Shown here piece by piece: positions 44,818-53,298 of a DNA stretch of 64,000 nt. A program made the position numbers and the translations under genes. How positions within the stretch are numbered: the stretch's first letter is position 1; every line of letters begins with the position of its first letter. The stretch is from Catellatospora vulcania (GTDB lineage Bacteria > Actinomycetota > Actinomycetes > Mycobacteriales > Micromonosporaceae), in the NCBI RefSeq assembly GCF_009720385.1, contig NZ_WARX01000006.1, positions 62,001 through 126,000 on the forward strand, in the 5' to 3' direction. The notes under the pieces were generated by a model, which was not told the origin of the DNA, searched no databases, and worked only from the letters and a program-made list of their open reading frames with translations.

Positions 44818-44848
44818 GAGGCCGCAACTTTTAAAGAGTTGCGGCCTC
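44818..44848. terminator. Terminator between uvrA2 and pimB
   Basis: Perfect 12-bp stem GAGGCCGCAACT / AGTTGCGGCCTC with a TTTAAAG loop, 32 nt after the UvrA2 stop. A second, related AGAGTTGCGGC segment lies at 44878-44888, so an alternative pairing is possible. Confidence 0.8.
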
Positions 44849-44916
44849 CGGCGTGCCGGGAAGGCGCGACTCGTTAAGAGTTGCGGCAGGTAGGACGGCT
44901 CGCCGGACGGGGCGAC

Positions 44917-44991
44917 GGGCGCTGGGTTGGCGGGCGCTGGGTTGGCGGGCGCTGGGTTGGCGGGCGCTGGGTTGGCGGGCGCTGGGTTGGC
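44917..44991. repeat. 15-nt tandem repeat, five copies
   Basis: Five exact copies of GGGCGCTGGGTTGGC in a row, followed by a partial GGGCG. The tract lies 60 nt from the pimB stop between convergent genes. Fifteen is a multiple of three but no supported gene covers it. Perfect copies imply recent expansion and likely length variation among strains. Confidence 0.9.
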
Positions 44992-45050
44992 GGGCGTCAC
45001 CGGGCTGGTTTCGGCGCGGCGCTTCGAGGGCTGCCGCGTCGTGACGGCGG

Positions 45051-46181
45051 CTAGTCCTCGGTTCCGGCGAGCAGAGTGCGCAGGCGGCGGGCCTGGAGGT
45101 CCCAGCCCCACTCCTGCTCGACCCAGGCCCGGCCCGCCGCGCCCATCTTGGCCCGCAGCGCCTCGTCAGACAGCAGCTCGACCAGCCGCGCGGCGAGCAC
45201 GTCCACGTCGCGGCCGGGCACCACGAAGCCGGTCTCGCCCTCGCGGACCGCGTCCGGCGCGCCGCCGGAGTCGCCGGCGATCACCGGCAGGCCCACCGCG
45301 GACGCCTCCAGGTAGACGATGCCGAGCCCTTCCACGTCGAGTCCGCCGTTGCGGGTGCGGCACGGCATCGCGAAGACGTCCCCGGCCGCGTAGTGCATGG
45401 GCAGCTCCGCCCACGGCACCGAGCCGGTCAGCACCACGTGGTCGGCCACGTCCAGCTCACGGGCCAGCCGCTGCACTGTCGGCCGGTGCGGTCCCCCGCC
45501 GACCAGTAGCAGGGCCGCGTCCGGGATCGCCTTGCGGACCAGGGGAAGCGCGCGTACCAGCGTGTCCTGGCCCTTGCGCGGCACCAGCCGGGACACGCAC
45601 ACGATCACCGGACGGCCGGTGAGCCCGTGCCTGGCCCGCACGGACGCGCCGTCCACGTCGGGGTGGTACATCGCCGAGTCGACGCCCGGCGCGAGCCGCT
45701 GCAGGCTGGTCCGCTCCCCCAGCGCCTTCGCGAGCCGCACCCGCTGGTACTCGCCGAGGTAGGTGAGCACGTCGTTGCCGTCGGCGATCCGGCGCAGCGC
45801 GCTGCGGGCACCGGGCAGCGCCGCCCAGCCGATCTCGTGTCCGTGGGTGATGCCCACCGCCCGCTGCACCCCGGCCCGCCTGCGCAGGCCCTGGGCCAGC
45901 AGCCCGAGCGGTGCGGCCGCGCCGAACCAGACCCGGTCGCAGCCCTCAGCCCGGGCCAGTTCGGCGACCCGTCGGGCCACCCGCGGTGTGGGCAGCAGCA
46001 CCCCGGTCCGGTCCCGGACCACCGGGTACGGCTGCTCGGCGTCGAACGGCTTCGGGTCGCGCCAGGTCGAGGCGTAGACGACGAGCTCGCCGTCGGGCTG
46101 GCGGATCGCGAGGTTGTGCAGGAACTGCTGGATGCCCCCGGGGCGGGGCGGGAAGTCGTTGGTCACCAGCAGCGTGCGCAT
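45051..46181 (-). CDS. pimB: Phosphatidyl-myo-inositol mannosyltransferase PimB-type (GT4)
   Basis: A 376-residue GT-B glycosyltransferase. The N-terminal 'TNDFPPRPGGIQQFLHNL' is the donor/acceptor loop typical of PimB; 'VCVSRLVPRKGQDTLVRALP' and the EX7E motif 'EGLGIVYLE' lie in the C-terminal donor-binding domain. It adds mannose from GDP-mannose to PIM1 at the inner leaflet, starting PIM2, lipomannan and related glycolipids, upstream of the MptA-like step encoded at 4944. Equivalent to Rv2188c by position after fadD15. TAGGCT stands 6 nt before ATG 46181. Confidence 0.88.
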   Translation of the reverse strand: MRTLLVTNDFPPRPGGIQQFLHNLAIRQPDGELVVYASTWRDPKPFDAEQPYPVVRDRTGVLLPTPRVARRVAELARAEGCDRVWFGAAAPLGLLAQGLRRRAGVQRAVGITHGHEIGWAALPGARSALRRIADGNDVLTYLGEYQRVRLAKALGERTSLQRLAPGVDSAMYHPDVDGASVRARHGLTGRPVIVCVSRLVPRKGQDTLVRALPLVRKAIPDAALLLVGGGPHRPTVQRLARELDVADHVVLTGSVPWAELPMHYAAGDVFAMPCRTRNGGLDVEGLGIVYLEASAVGLPVIAGDSGGAPDAVREGETGFVVPGRDVDVLAARLVELLSDEALRAKMGAAGRAWVEQEWGWDLQARRLRTLLAGTED

Positions 46182-46187
46182 CCGCGC

Positions 46188-46193
46188 AGCCTA
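46188..46193 (-). promoter_or_regulatory. TAGGCT -10 element, leaderless start of pimB
   Basis: On the minus strand TAGGCT is followed by exactly 6 nt and ATG 46181, without a ribosome binding site. Confidence 0.6.
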
Positions 46194-46225
46194 CCGGGCC
46201 TGCGATCGCCGCCCGGCAACGCCGA

Positions 46226-46286
46226 GATCGCGGTTTGGTGTCATGATCTGCGGCCGGACCGCAGATCATGACACCAAACGCCGATC
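46226..46286 (+). repeat. 61-nt GATC-ended hairpin element, family A copy 4
   Basis: 61 nt from GATC to GATC. Left arm GATCGCGGTTTGGTGTCATG pairs with CATGACACCAAACGCCGATC at the right with two mismatches; centre ATCTGCGGCCGGACCGCAGAT. It lies upstream of pimB and 250 nt beyond the M48 protease stop. Arms diverge from copy 3 but the length and the CATGATCTG core are kept. Confidence 0.75.
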
Positions 46287-46391
46287 TTGAACCGGCCCCG
46301 CCAACCCCGGCCCAGCAGACGCCGACCGGCGAGCGCCATGCGGCCCGGCGAGCGCAGTGCAGACCGGCGCGCGTGCAGACCCGCGCGCGTG

Positions 46392-46524
46392 CAGACCCGC
46401 GAGCGCGGCGCAGACCCGCGAGCGCGGCGCAGACCCGCGAGCGCGGCGCAGACCCGCGAGCGCGGCGCAGACCCGCGAGCGCGGCGCAGACCCGCGAGCG
46501 CGGCGCAGACCCGCGAGCGCGGCG
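46392..46524. repeat. 19-nt tandem repeat, seven copies
   Basis: Seven copies of CAGACCCGCGAGCGCGGCG, exact over most of the tract, with decayed related units upstream to about 46360. It ends 13 nt from the M48 protease stop. Period 19 is not a multiple of three, so overlapping frames give arginine-rich shadow ORFs only. Together with the hairpin it fills the 355-nt gap 46182-46536. Confidence 0.9.
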
Positions 46525-46536
46525 CGGACCGGTCGG

Positions 46537-47778
46537 TCAGCGGCCGTGGTCGCGGGCGTAGGCGCGGGCCGCGGCCATGCGTTCCACGGTGGTGGGGTGG
46601 CTGCCGAACAGGGCCTGCTCCCAGGTGGGCGGGTCCGGGTCGCCGAGGTTGACCAGGGACAGCCTGCCCTGCATCTGCTCGAACCCGGCCGGGTCGCCGG
46701 TCAGCTCCAGCGCGTGCTCGTCGGCCCGCGCCTCGATCAATCGGGACACGTACGCCTGCGCCGGCCCCGCCAGCAGCCCGCCCACCGTGGCGATCGCCAG
46801 CAGCAGCCCGATGGCCCGCGGTTCGGCGATCGACTCGACCCCGGCCCGGTGCAGCAACCAGGTCCACGCGCCGAGAAGGTACAACCCGACCACGAAGATC
46901 GCGGCACCGAGCGCGCCGATGACCGTGCCGATCACCACGTCACCGCGTTTCGCGTGCCCCAGCTCGTGCGCGGCGACCGCGACCACCTCCGACTGCGGGG
47001 CCTCGCGCAGCAGCGTGTCGTAGACGACGATGCGCCGGGTCGGGCCGATACCGCTGACGTACGCGTTGAGCGCGGTGGTGCGCCGGGACGCGTCGGCGAC
47101 GAGCACGTCGCGCACCGGCACCCCGTCGCGCTGGGCAAGTTCCATCAGCTCGGTGCGCAGCGGCCCGTCGGCCATCGGCGTGAACTTGTTGAAGACCGGC
47201 TCGACCAGCACCGGGAACACGAAGCTGAGCAGCACCACGAGCGCGGCCGCGCCGACCGCGCCGAACGCCCACCACCAGTTCGGCGCCAGTCTGGTCAGGC
47301 CGTAGAAGCCCAGCAGGGCGACCGCGCCGAGCACCGCGCCGACGGCGTACCCCTTGAGCAGGTCGACGGCCCAGCCGGCCCAGTCCTGTGTGGACAGCCC
47401 GTAGCGGACGGCGACGGTGTGCCGCCACGCCGCGAACGGCAGCGTGATCAGATCCGCGGTCAGCAGCACCAGCAGCCCGCCGCCGAGCACCTTGGCCAGC
47501 CACGGTCCGGGCACCAGCCCCACCAGCCAGGAGCCGAGCGGGGTCAGCCCCAGCACGAGCGCCACCGCCAGCCCGACCAGCATCGCCGGGTACGTGATCC
47601 AGCGCAGCTCGCCCCGCAGCTCGCGCGCCTTGGCGACCCGGTCCGCGGGCAGCTCGGCGAGCGCGGCGAGCTGGTCGGCCCGCGGCGCGGGCGGCCGGTG
47701 CCACGGCACCAGCACCGCCACGGCCAACGCCGCACATAGGACGACCAACGCCAGCCAGGCCCAACCCCGCACCGTCAT
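46537..47778 (-). CDS. M48-family (Ste24-like) membrane zinc metalloprotease
   Basis: A 413-residue integral membrane protease with about six helices. The zinc site is 'VAVAAHELGHAKRGDVV' (HExxH) plus the downstream glutamate in 'RLIEARADEHALEL'. The N-terminal CAAX-peptidase region 'LRWITYPAMLVGLAVALVLG' and 'HTVAVRYGLSTQDWAGWAVD' matches bacterial Ste24 homologues that degrade misfolded membrane proteins. TAGGAT stands 6 nt before ATG 47778. The 3' end borders a 19-nt tandem repeat. Confidence 0.87.
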   Translation of the reverse strand: MTVRGWAWLALVVLCAALAVAVLVPWHRPPAPRADQLAALAELPADRVAKARELRGELRWITYPAMLVGLAVALVLGLTPLGSWLVGLVPGPWLAKVLGGGLLVLLTADLITLPFAAWRHTVAVRYGLSTQDWAGWAVDLLKGYAVGAVLGAVALLGFYGLTRLAPNWWWAFGAVGAAALVVLLSFVFPVLVEPVFNKFTPMADGPLRTELMELAQRDGVPVRDVLVADASRRTTALNAYVSGIGPTRRIVVYDTLLREAPQSEVVAVAAHELGHAKRGDVVIGTVIGALGAAIFVVGLYLLGAWTWLLHRAGVESIAEPRAIGLLLAIATVGGLLAGPAQAYVSRLIEARADEHALELTGDPAGFEQMQGRLSLVNLGDPDPPTWEQALFGSHPTTVERMAAARAYARDHGR

Positions 47779-47784
47779 CGCCCG

Positions 47785-47790
47785 ATCCTA
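47785..47790 (-). promoter_or_regulatory. TAGGAT -10 element, leaderless start of M48 protease gene
   Basis: On the minus strand TAGGAT is followed by exactly 6 nt and ATG 47778, without a ribosome binding site. Confidence 0.6.
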
Positions 47791-47853
47791 AGCCCGCCCC
47801 CGCCGACGACCCCGACCCCGCGCCTCCCACCGGGGCAGCACCCACTCGGCTTG

Positions 47854-47917
47854 CTGCAGTTTCGGGGAAACTGCTCGAATCGAAGCCTGCATTCCGGCAC
47901 TTTCCCCGAAACTGCAG
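47854..47917. repeat. 64-nt long hairpin
   Basis: CTGCAGTTTCGGGGAAACTG pairs with the complementary 47897-47917 segment ending CCCCGAAACTGCAG, one mismatch, around a loop of about 22 nt. It lies 31 nt after the stop of the leftward NYN gene (47948) and upstream of the M48 gene, a terminator-like position. Sequence unlike families A and B. Confidence 0.7.
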
Positions 47918-47947
47918 GCCGGGCACGGCCGGACGGACGGACCCGGG

Positions 47948-49312
47948 TCAGCTGCGGGTGAGGCGGCGGACGAGGGATTCGGAGTTCATGGGGTAGGCGC
48001 CGTGGCGGCGTACGCCGTCGGCGACCTCGCGGTCGGAGGAGACCACGACGATGGGGCGGCCCGGCGGTTCGGCGCGGACCAGGCGGCGGATCACCTCGTC
48101 GGCGGTCTCGCCCTTGCGGGAGAAGAGCACGCGCACGCCGCGCGGCGGGGCGGGCAGGCCGTGCACCCGCTCGGCCCCGTCGAAGACGACGGTCACCTCG
48201 GCCCCGGTCTGCGCGGCCACCCCGCCCATGCCGGTGACGAGCCGGTTGCGCTGCTGCTCCAGGGACATCTCGGCGAAGCCGCGCTTGGTCACGTTGTAGC
48301 CGTCGACGACCAGGTGCGCCTTGGGCAGGGCCAGCAGTTGGGCCAGCCGGGCCGGGTCGTCGGCGTCCTGGGCCCGGTTGGTCGCGGTGGGAGCGCCGGC
48401 CATGTCGGCGTACGCCGCCGCGACCGTGTCGCCCGGCAGCACCTTCGCCGGGTCCAGGGCAAGCTCGCGGCGCAGCCCCACGGCGGCCTGCCCGATGGTC
48501 TCCAGCAGCAGCCACAGCCGCGCCTCGTCGACGGCCCGGGTGTCGCGGGCCGCCTGGCGCGCGTCGCCCGCCGCCGCCTCGGCGTCGGACAGCCTGGCCC
48601 GCAACCGGCGCAACTCGGCCTCGTGGTCGCCGTGGCCCTTGGCGGCCCGGCCCTTCTCCACCGAGAGCAGCTCGTTGGCGCGTTTCAACTGGGCCTGCGT
48701 GTCGCGCAGCGCCTTGCCGCTCGCGCGGGCCTCCTCGCGCAGCTGGCCCAGCTCGTCGCGTACCCGGGCCAGCTCGTCGCGCAGCTTGTCGGCCTCGACC
48801 CGGGCCACGGCCCGGTCGTGTTCGGCGCGGGCGGCCCGCGTCTCGGCGTCGCGGATGTGCTCGGCGACGGCCGTGCTCTCCGCCTCGGCGACGACCGCCT
48901 GGCCGGCGGCGTCGAGCAGTTCGCGCCAGCCCTCCGGCCGGGCCAGGTAGGCCAGCGCGGCGACCTCGATCGGGTCGGCGGCGGCCGGCGCCATGCCGCC
49001 GAGCACCGCCGTGCCCAGCTCGCCTGCCTCGGCCAGCACCCGGGTGCTGATCCGCTGCCGGAACACCGAGTCGGCGGTGAGCTGCGCCGCGATCGCCGCC
49101 CCGCCCAGCCGCGCCCGGCGGTTGGGCGCGAATTTCGCGACCTTGCGTAGCGCGATCGGCATCTCGTCGTTGGGCAGTGCGGTCAGCACCGCCGCGGCCA
49201 GGGTGACCACCCGCTGGCGGATGGGCTCGGGCAGGATCGGCTCGGGCACGAAGTCAGCCGCCCCCACCGGGTCCCCGGAGGAGGCATCGAACGAAAGTTC
49301 AGCGGCTGACAT
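47948..49312 (-). CDS. NYN-domain (PIN-like) RNA-binding protein with coiled coil
   Basis: A 454-residue cytoplasmic protein. Residues about 30-140 are helical; about 150-260 is a long charged coiled coil ('RVEADKLRDELARVRDELGQLREEARA'); about 320-454 is an NYN/YacP domain with 'HLVVDGYNVTKRGF', 'EVTVVFDGAE', 'RVLFSRKGETADEVIRRLV' and 'PIVVVSSDREVADGVRRHGA', carrying the acidic residues of PIN-like nucleases. Homologues in actinomycetes are often called RNA-binding proteins. It probably cuts or binds RNA in translation-linked decay. It is divergent from the exonuclease/GIY-YIG gene. Confidence 0.8.
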   Translation of the reverse strand: MSAAELSFDASSGDPVGAADFVPEPILPEPIRQRVVTLAAAVLTALPNDEMPIALRKVAKFAPNRRARLGGAAIAAQLTADSVFRQRISTRVLAEAGELGTAVLGGMAPAAADPIEVAALAYLARPEGWRELLDAAGQAVVAEAESTAVAEHIRDAETRAARAEHDRAVARVEADKLRDELARVRDELGQLREEARASGKALRDTQAQLKRANELLSVEKGRAAKGHGDHEAELRRLRARLSDAEAAAGDARQAARDTRAVDEARLWLLLETIGQAAVGLRRELALDPAKVLPGDTVAAAYADMAGAPTATNRAQDADDPARLAQLLALPKAHLVVDGYNVTKRGFAEMSLEQQRNRLVTGMGGVAAQTGAEVTVVFDGAERVHGLPAPPRGVRVLFSRKGETADEVIRRLVRAEPPGRPIVVVSSDREVADGVRRHGAYPMNSESLVRRLTRS

Positions 49313-49383
49313 GGTCCTAGTGTTCCACCGACTTGCCGATCTTGTCGCTCAGGTTCGCGGCTCGGCGTCCTCGCCGACCACCC

Positions 49384-51159
49384 ATGTCGTACCGGACGTT
49401 TAGCGTCCCGTCTGTGCCGTCCCCGTCCCAGGTGCCGTCCGCGCGCCCCGCCGCGCCGAGTGACCGATTCGAACAGCCGACCCTCGACGGCATGCTGGCC
49501 GATCCACTGCAGCTGGACCTGCGGCACACCACGTTCGTGGTGCTCGACCTGGAGACCACCGGCGGCGCGCCCGACGGCGGCGGCATCACCGAGATCGGCG
49601 CGGTCAAGGTCCGCGGCGGCGAGGAGCTGGGCTCCTTCGGCACGCTGATCAACCCCGGAGTGCCGATCCCGCCGTTCATCACCGTGCTGACCGGCATCAC
49701 CACCGCGATGACGATCGAGGCGCCCCCGATCGAGGCCGTGCTGCCCTCGCTGCTGGAGTTCCTGGCCGGCGCGGTCCTGGTCGCCCACAACGCGCCGTAC
49801 GACACCGGTTTCCTCAAGGCGGCCTGCGCCGCGCACGGCTACCGGTGGCCCAACCCGCGCGTGGTGGACACGGTCGCGCTGGCCCGCCGGGTGCTGCTGC
49901 GCGACGAGGTGCCCAACAACAAGCTGGGCACCCTGGCCGCCTACTTCCGGGTCGGCGACCAGCCCAACCACCGGGCGATGGACGACGCGCGGGCCACCGT
50001 CGGGGTGCTGCACGCGCTGATCGCCCGGCTCGGCGGGCACAAGGTGCACACGCTGGGCGACACCATCGAGTTCGTCAAGGCGGTCGCGCCCGTCCAGCGC
50101 GCCAAGAAGCACCTGGCCGAGAACCTCCCGCACGCGCCGGGGGTGTATCTGTTCCGGGCCGCCGACGACCGCCCGCTCTACGTGGGCACCTCGAACGACA
50201 TCGCCACCCGGGTGCGCAGCTACTTCACCGCCGCCGAGCGGCGCGCCCGGATCAAGGAGATGCTCGGCGCGGCAGTGCGGGTGGACGCCGTCGAGTGCGC
50301 CCACGCGCTGGAGGCGCAGGTACGCGAGCTGCGGCTGATCGCGGCGCACGCGCCGCCGTACAACCGGCGTTCCAAGCACCCGGAGCGGGTGCAGTGGCTG
50401 AAGCTGACCGCGGAGGCCTTCCCCCGGCTGTCCGTGGTCCGGCAGCTGACCGCCGACGGCGCGTCCTACCTGGGGCCGTTCGCCGGGCGGGCCACGGCCC
50501 AGGCCGCGGTGGACGCGATCCACGAGGCGCTGCCGCTGCGCCAGTGCACGCCGAAGCTGTCGGCGCGTAAGGCCTCGCCCGCGTGCGCGCTCGCCGAGCT
50601 GGGCAAGTGCCCGGCCCCCTGCCAGTTGGCGATCAGCGTCGAGGAGTACGACGCGCAGGCTGCCGCCCCGCTGCGGGCCGCGTTCGACGGCGACCCGGAC
50701 GCGGTGGTGGACCCGCTGCTGGCCCGCATCCGCAAGCTGTCCGACGCCCAGCGCTACGAGGACGCCGCCGCGGTGCGCGACCGGCTCGCCGCGTTCCTGC
50801 GCGCGGCCGTGCGCATGCAGCGCCTGTCCGCCCTCACCTCGATCGAGGAGCTGATCGCGGCCCGGCGCACGGAGCGCAACGCGTGGGAGATCGCCATCGT
50901 GCGGCGGGGCCGGCTGGCCGCCGCGGCGACCGCGGAGCCGGGCGTCCATCCGCGACGGACCCTCGACGTGCTGCGGCCGACCGCCGAGACGGTGCTCGCC
51001 GCGCCCGGCCCGACGCCCGCGGCCACGCCTGAGGAGACCGAGCGGATCCTGGACTGGCTCGAACGCCCGGAGACCCGCCTGGTGGAGGCCACGTCGGGCT
51101 GGGCCTCCCCGGCCCGCGGCGCGGCCCGCTGGAAGATGCTCCTCCAGACGGCACGCTAG
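49384..51159 (+). CDS. DEDDh exonuclease fused to GIY-YIG (UvrC-like) nuclease
   Basis: A 591-residue fusion from ATG 49384 (49333 possible). Residues about 45-205 are a DnaQ-type 3'-5' exonuclease: 'FVVLDLETTGG' (D-x-E), 'LVAHNAPYDTGFLKAAC', and 'NHRAMDDARATVGVLHAL' (H-x4-D). From about 255 a GIY-YIG fold follows ('PGVYLFRAADDRPLYVGTSNDIATRVRSYF'), then a UvrC-like cysteine stretch 'ALAELGKCPAPCQL' and a UVR helix pair ('RYEDAAAVRDRL'). This is the Rv2191 architecture, related to E. coli Cho and PolC-like exonucleases; it may incise or trim damaged DNA. Usual length for the family. Confidence 0.87.
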   Translation: MSYRTFSVPSVPSPSQVPSARPAAPSDRFEQPTLDGMLADPLQLDLRHTTFVVLDLETTGGAPDGGGITEIGAVKVRGGEELGSFGTLINPGVPIPPFITVLTGITTAMTIEAPPIEAVLPSLLEFLAGAVLVAHNAPYDTGFLKAACAAHGYRWPNPRVVDTVALARRVLLRDEVPNNKLGTLAAYFRVGDQPNHRAMDDARATVGVLHALIARLGGHKVHTLGDTIEFVKAVAPVQRAKKHLAENLPHAPGVYLFRAADDRPLYVGTSNDIATRVRSYFTAAERRARIKEMLGAAVRVDAVECAHALEAQVRELRLIAAHAPPYNRRSKHPERVQWLKLTAEAFPRLSVVRQLTADGASYLGPFAGRATAQAAVDAIHEALPLRQCTPKLSARKASPACALAELGKCPAPCQLAISVEEYDAQAAAPLRAAFDGDPDAVVDPLLARIRKLSDAQRYEDAAAVRDRLAAFLRAAVRMQRLSALTSIEELIAARRTERNAWEIAIVRRGRLAAAATAEPGVHPRRTLDVLRPTAETVLAAPGPTPAATPEETERILDWLERPETRLVEATSGWASPARGAARWKMLLQTAR

Positions 51160-51222
51160 CCCCCGCGACGGTACTGTCGGCATGCCCGTTCGGCCATTAC
51201 TTGACCGAACGCATGAAAGGTC

Positions 51223-51256
51223 TTGACCATTCGGCCACGACGTTCGTTACTAGGCT
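51223..51256 (+). promoter_or_regulatory. Possible promoter of the second RelA/SpoT gene
   Basis: TTGACC (51223-51228) and TAGGCT (51251-51256) could be -35 and -10, although the 22-nt spacer is long; another TTGACC lies at 51201. If TAGGCT is used, the 5' UTR to GTG 51367 is about 100 nt, longer than for most genes in the window. Confidence 0.35.
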
Positions 51257-51366
51257 ATGGAGCGATATCCAGAGATCTCTCGGAAGTGGGCAGTCGTGAC
51301 GGGGCGTCGGAGCCGCGTACGTGCCACACGGCGCTCCACCTCCACGCGGTGAGGGGGGTGTCCTCA

Positions 51367-53298
51367 GTGGACGCGGAAGCCGCCACGGTGGCAGCGGGGA
51401 TTCCGGTAACCGGCCGGGCCGGTGAGAGCATGCTCACCACCCGGCTCCGAGCGATGCTCAGCTGGCCGAACGCGCGGGAGCGGTCCGCCGCGCCCGTCGA
51501 CCCGGTCACCGCCCTGATCAAGGCGCACCACCAGGTGCATGCCGGCTCCGACGTCGCCCTGCTGCGCCGCGCCTACCTGGTCGCCGAGCGCATGCACCGC
51601 GGCCAGATGCGCAAGAGCGGCGATCCTTACATCACGCACCCGCTGGCCGTCGCGGAGATCCTGGCCCACCTCGGCATGGACGGCACCACGCTGGCCGCGG
51701 CGCTGCTGCACGACACGGTCGAGGACACCAGCTACACCCTGGCCCAGCTGCGCGCGGACTTCGGCCCGGACGTCGCGCACCTGGTCGACGGGGTCACCAA
51801 GTTCGACAAGGCGCACTTCGGCGCCCGCGCGGAGGCCGAGACCATCCGCAAGATGATCGTCGCCGCGGGGCAGGACATCCGGGTGCTCGTCATCAAGCTC
51901 GCCGACCGGCTGCACAACATGCAGACCCTCGACGCCCGCTCGGCGGCCTCGCGCGCCCGCATCGCCGGGGCGACCCGCGAGGTGCTGGTGCCGCTGTGCG
52001 ACCGGCTCGGCATCCAGGCGCTCAAGCGCGAACTCGAGGACAAGGTGCTGCTCTTCCTCGACCCGGAGGAATACGAGCGCATCGACGGCATGGTCTCCAA
52101 CCGGCCGGACTGGAACGACTACGTGCAGAACCTGGTCACCCTGGGCGGCGGCGCGCTGCGCCGGGAGAAGCTCGACGGCCGGGTGAAGCCGCGCCCGCGG
52201 CACTACTACTCCATCTGGAAGGACACCCAGCAGGCGGGCAGCCCGGTGCCGATGGACCTGCCCCGCATCGTGGTGATCCTCGACGGCGACGACCCCGACT
52301 GCTACGCCGCCCTGTGCGCGGTGCACCAGCAGTGGAAGCCGATCCCCGGCCGGTTCAAGGACTTCATCGCCGCGCCCAAGAACAACCTCTACCGCTCGCT
52401 GCACACCACGGTGCTGGGCCCCGGCGACCAGATGGTCGAGGTGCTGATCCGCACCGAGCAGATGCACCGCGCGGTGGAGTACGGCGTGGTCGCCCCGTTC
52501 CGCTACCCGGTCCGCCCGTCGCGGCGCAGCGGGGCGCTGCGGGTCTTCAACGGCCGCACCGCCCCCCGGGAGGTCGCGCCCGCCCCGCGCCAGCACGGCG
52601 AGCACGCCTGGCTGCGCCGCGCGCTGGACCTGGAGCAGGCCGCCCCGGACGCGGTGCAGTTCGTCGAGACGCTGCGCTGCGACCTGGCCGAGCAGCAGAT
52701 CCAGGTCTTCGCCTGGGGACGCCAGCTGCTGCTGCCCGAGGGCGCGAGCCCGGTCGACGTGGCGTACGAGCTGGGCACCCGCACCGGCGACCGCTGTGTC
52801 GCGGCGACCGTGAACGGGGTGCTGACCCCGCTCAACGCGACGCTGACCGACGGTGACGTGGTGGACATCCTGGTCAGCCGGGCACGCAACCATCCCGGCC
52901 CGCGCCGGGAGTGGCTGGAGTTCGTCAAGGCGCCCAACGCGCGGCTGCGGCTCAGCCGCCGCTTCACCGAGCCCGAGGTCGCCGCGGGCACCGTCAGCGA
53001 CCGGCTGCAGCTGGGCCGGGCCGCGATCGGGCTGGCCCTGCGCCGCCGGGACCGGGCGCTGGCCGACGAGCAGCGCCTGATCAGCCTCGCCCAGGCGCTG
53101 GACTACCCCGACCTCGACACGCTGCTGATCGCCGTCGCCGAACACCGGGTGTCCGCGGACACCATCGTCGACCAGCTCATCGCCAGCGTCGACAACCAGA
53201 ACGACGCGGCCCGCACGCCCCCGGTGAACGTGGTCGCCCCGCGCCGCGAGGCCGCTGACACGCCACCGCGACGCTCGTCGACTAGCCTGGCAAGGTGA
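51367..53298 (+). CDS. Second RelA/SpoT homologue, hydrolase intact, synthetase degraded, no ACT domain
   Basis: About 643 residues from GTG 51367, with GAGGGGGG 8 nt upstream; starts further left lack such a site. The HD hydrolase domain is complete: 'GQMRKSGDPYITHPLAVAEIL', 'ALLHDTVEDT' (H115-D116) and 'VLVIKLADRLHNMQTL'. The synthetase part keeps 'GRFKDFIAAPKNNLYRSLHTTVLGP' and 'VEVLIRTEQMH', but the usual EIYDLVGVRV strand reads 'MDLPRIVVILDGDD' and the preceding loop is shortened. A TGS domain is at about 445-505. The ACT/RRM region of long Rel is missing. It probably hydrolyses (p)ppGpp; Streptomyces RshA is a comparable extra enzyme. Overlaps the Nudix gene (GTGA). Confidence 0.82.
   Translation: MDAEAATVAAGIPVTGRAGESMLTTRLRAMLSWPNARERSAAPVDPVTALIKAHHQVHAGSDVALLRRAYLVAERMHRGQMRKSGDPYITHPLAVAEILAHLGMDGTTLAAALLHDTVEDTSYTLAQLRADFGPDVAHLVDGVTKFDKAHFGARAEAETIRKMIVAAGQDIRVLVIKLADRLHNMQTLDARSAASRARIAGATREVLVPLCDRLGIQALKRELEDKVLLFLDPEEYERIDGMVSNRPDWNDYVQNLVTLGGGALRREKLDGRVKPRPRHYYSIWKDTQQAGSPVPMDLPRIVVILDGDDPDCYAALCAVHQQWKPIPGRFKDFIAAPKNNLYRSLHTTVLGPGDQMVEVLIRTEQMHRAVEYGVVAPFRYPVRPSRRSGALRVFNGRTAPREVAPAPRQHGEHAWLRRALDLEQAAPDAVQFVETLRCDLAEQQIQVFAWGRQLLLPEGASPVDVAYELGTRTGDRCVAATVNGVLTPLNATLTDGDVVDILVSRARNHPGPRREWLEFVKAPNARLRLSRRFTEPEVAAGTVSDRLQLGRAAIGLALRRRDRALADEQRLISLAQALDYPDLDTLLIAVAEHRVSADTIVDQLIASVDNQNDAARTPPVNVVAPRREAADTPPRRSSTSLAR
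53283..53288 (+). promoter_or_regulatory. TAGCCT -10 element, leaderless start of Nudix gene
   Basis: TAGCCT with exactly 6 nt before GTG 53295, inside the end of the RelA/SpoT gene; no ribosome binding site. The Nudix gene may thus have its own leaderless transcript besides read-through. Confidence 0.5.

Noticed and set aside
44917-44991. Direct repeats that could be read as a CRISPR array
   Set aside because: Units are contiguous without spacers, and no cas gene is nearby. The same applies to the arrays at 46392 and 56157.
46268-46652. Arginine-rich repetitive frames over the 19-nt tandem repeat
   Set aside because: Several frames and both strands are open because the repeat has no stop codons; there is no translation signal.
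51223-51366. N-terminal extension of the RelA/SpoT homologue from TTG 51223
   Set aside because: Covers promoter-like sequence, lacks a ribosome binding site and adds no family-like residues; GTG 51367 with GAGGGGGG is better.
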